A stretch of 18,701 nucleotides of DNA from Bacteroidota bacterium (GTDB lineage: Bacteria > Bacteroidota > Ignavibacteria > UBA10030 > UBA8401), in contig DMPG01000386.1 in the NCBI GenBank assembly GCA_003456055.1, positions 1 through 18,701 on the forward strand, written 5' to 3'. Below, one piece after another: positions 17,805-18,701 of the stretch (position 1 is its first letter; each line of letters begins with the position of its first letter). The notes beneath the pieces were generated by a model. The model worked only from the letters and a program-made list of their open reading frames with translations. It did no database searches and had not been told where the DNA came from. Both the position numbers and the translations under genes were made by a program.

Positions 17805-18701
17805 CTATATTGCGGTCGAGCGCACGCGTTCTTTCGTATGATACATTCGAAGTAACTTCGTCCGTAAGTTGAAGTATATTTTTCAAACCAATGCTCATCT
17901 GATTTCGCTGTCCGCTGATCCCATTGTCAATTTGGTACCGTGCCATTGCAGTAGTTCCATAACCGAGTTCAGAACTGATTCCGAGCAATGAAGCGTTCGC
18001 GCCGTTGCCATAAAATTTTTGACTTATTGAAAGTGTAACCGGATCAATGATCCTATATTCTGCACCAATGGTAGAAGCAGACGGTTTTACTTCATTCTTT
18101 TCCGATGAACTGATGCTGTGTTCATATTCACCGATGATAGTAAGTCTTTCCATGGGTTTTACTGATCCGCGTAATGCAAGCACCGTTGATTGTTTTTCGC
18201 TTGAAGTTGAATCACTCGGTGTATTGTATGAAATATTTTCGACACGAGCACCAAGTGTAGCAACATTTCCAAAAGAACGTTCACCGCCGGCAATGATCGA
18301 ATTGATGACGACATCTTTTCCACCGGTTGATTGAATTGTATGGTAATAATCTGTTGAAAGTTTTGTTGCTTCAAAACCATCAAACGTTGCACCCGCACCA
18401 TATTTTGTTGAACCTGATTCATTATTCACTCCGCCTGCACCCATTGTTTGATTCATAAAACCATTTTCGACTTTTCTAAAATAAGATTTCAATTGAAGTT
18501 TTTCAATCGGAGAACCTGCAACATCAACTTTCCAGGCATTACCACCGGTATTGATTTCATCAAAACCGCGAGCAAATTCTCCGCCAATTGCAATCTGCTG
18601 GTTGAGAGTATACTTTGAGTTCGCACCAAGTAAAGTAAAATTACTATTTGAACGATCATGAACAACTGTTCCCCCGACATTCAATCCGGTTATAATTTCT
18701 T
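17647..18701 (-). CDS. Outer-membrane beta-barrel protein, upstream fragment, truncated by the window edge
   Basis: The frame is open to the right edge of the window (visible reading begins EIITGLNVGGTVV), so the N-terminus is missing. The TTG at 18684 should not be taken as the start. No signal peptide is visible for that reason. The content is regularly spaced amphipathic strands of outer-membrane barrel type, each about 10-14 residues and separated by polar turns (SKYTLNQQIAIGGEFARGFD, LTIIGEYEHSISSSEKNEV, STIGAEYRIIDPVTLSISQK). The last native residues are about KASIKGEFGK. After that the frame gives a non-barrel tail (KKPDVRRRYSFGE) and stops at 17647, while the barrel pattern resumes in the next frame at 16974-17705. 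Joined, 574 residues are visible. The full protein may be much larger, with stalk domains upstream; that is inference. Confidence 0.75.
   Translation of the reverse strand, partial: EIITGLNVGGTVVHDRSNSNFTLLGANSKYTLNQQIAIGGEFARGFDEINTGGNAWKVDVAGSPIEKLQLKSYFRKVENGFMNQTMGAGGVNNESGSTKYGAGATFDGFEATKLSTDYYHTIQSTGGKDVVINSIIAGGERSFGNVATLGARVENISYNTPSDSTSSEKQSTVLALRGSVKPMERLTIIGEYEHSISSSEKNEVKPSASTIGAEYRIIDPVTLSISQKFYGNGANASLLGISSELGYGTTAMARYQIDNGISGQRNQMSIGLKNILQLTDEVTSNVSYERTRALDRNIVEVQTADNDAISVGFEYLPKQSYKASIKGEFGKEFSVYSKKPDVRRRYSFGE
17701..17713 (-). other. Frameshift site splitting the beta-barrel gene
   Basis: On the minus strand this reads CGGGAAAGAATTC. In the upstream frame the codons are GGG AAA GAA TTC. 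The barrel-like continuation needs AAT TCT CAG, that is, skipping one base after GGG AAA. The joined reading is KASIKGEFGKNSQSIRRN followed by LTFGGDIRLAND. One extra base in the G or A run, or loss of two bases, explains it. The direction (+1) does not fit a classical -1 slippery heptamer, so a sequencing or assembly error or a recent inactivating indel is more likely than programmed frameshifting. The exact base cannot be located from this copy alone. Confidence 0.8.

Overview
The window is a block of minus-strand genes for secreted, repeat-rich cell-envelope proteins. Every credible coding region lies on the minus strand, so the order of transcription runs from the right edge (18701) to the left edge (1). 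I see no rRNA, tRNA, CRISPR array, transposase or metabolic gene. The base composition is AT-rich. Signal peptides are clear but ribosome binding sites are mostly weak. The proteins are built from DUF11 (TIGR01451-type) Ig-like repeats, SdrD_B-like and carboxypeptidase-regulatory-like beta sandwiches, G8-like/beta-helix repeats, an outer-membrane beta-barrel and an OmpA peptidoglycan-binding domain. This fits a Gram-negative bacterium of the FCB group, such as an Ignavibacteriota/Bacteroidota-type lineage. That assignment is an inference from style and repeats, not from a phylogenetic marker.

Layout in transcription order: (1) 18701-16974, the C-terminal part of an outer-membrane beta-barrel protein. 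Its start lies outside the window and its frame is broken by an apparent 1-nt insertion near 17701-17713. (2) 16973-16822, a short intergenic stretch holding an imperfect inverted repeat. (3) 16785-9349, a giant secreted beta-strand-repeat protein of about 2,480 residues. It is made of three diverged copies of a large module and ends in a DUF11 domain. (4) 9332-8259, a 357-residue secreted protein with an unrecognised N-terminal domain and a C-terminal DUF11 domain. (5, 6) 8213-6525 and 6471-4801, tandem paralogues of about 560 residues with a shared N-terminal module, an EF-hand-like calcium loop and a C-terminal DUF11 domain. (7) 4789-56, a 1,577-residue chain of DUF11, SdrD_B and carboxypeptidase-regulatory-like domains ending in an OmpA domain. 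The left edge carries a short dispersed intergenic repeat.

Genes 3 to 7 are separated by only 16, 45, 53 and 11 nt with the starts chosen here, so they look like one operon. A reasonable reading, which is inference, is a surface-display or adhesion locus. The OmpA-tailed protein would tether to peptidoglycan and carry a long Ig-like stalk, the paralogues and the giant beta-helix protein would be exposed or matrix components, and the upstream barrel would sit in the outer membrane. The most unusual sign of a coordinated system is that four consecutive, otherwise different proteins each end in one DUF11 domain flush with the C-terminus. None of them carries a recognisable T9SS or LPXTG sorting signal.
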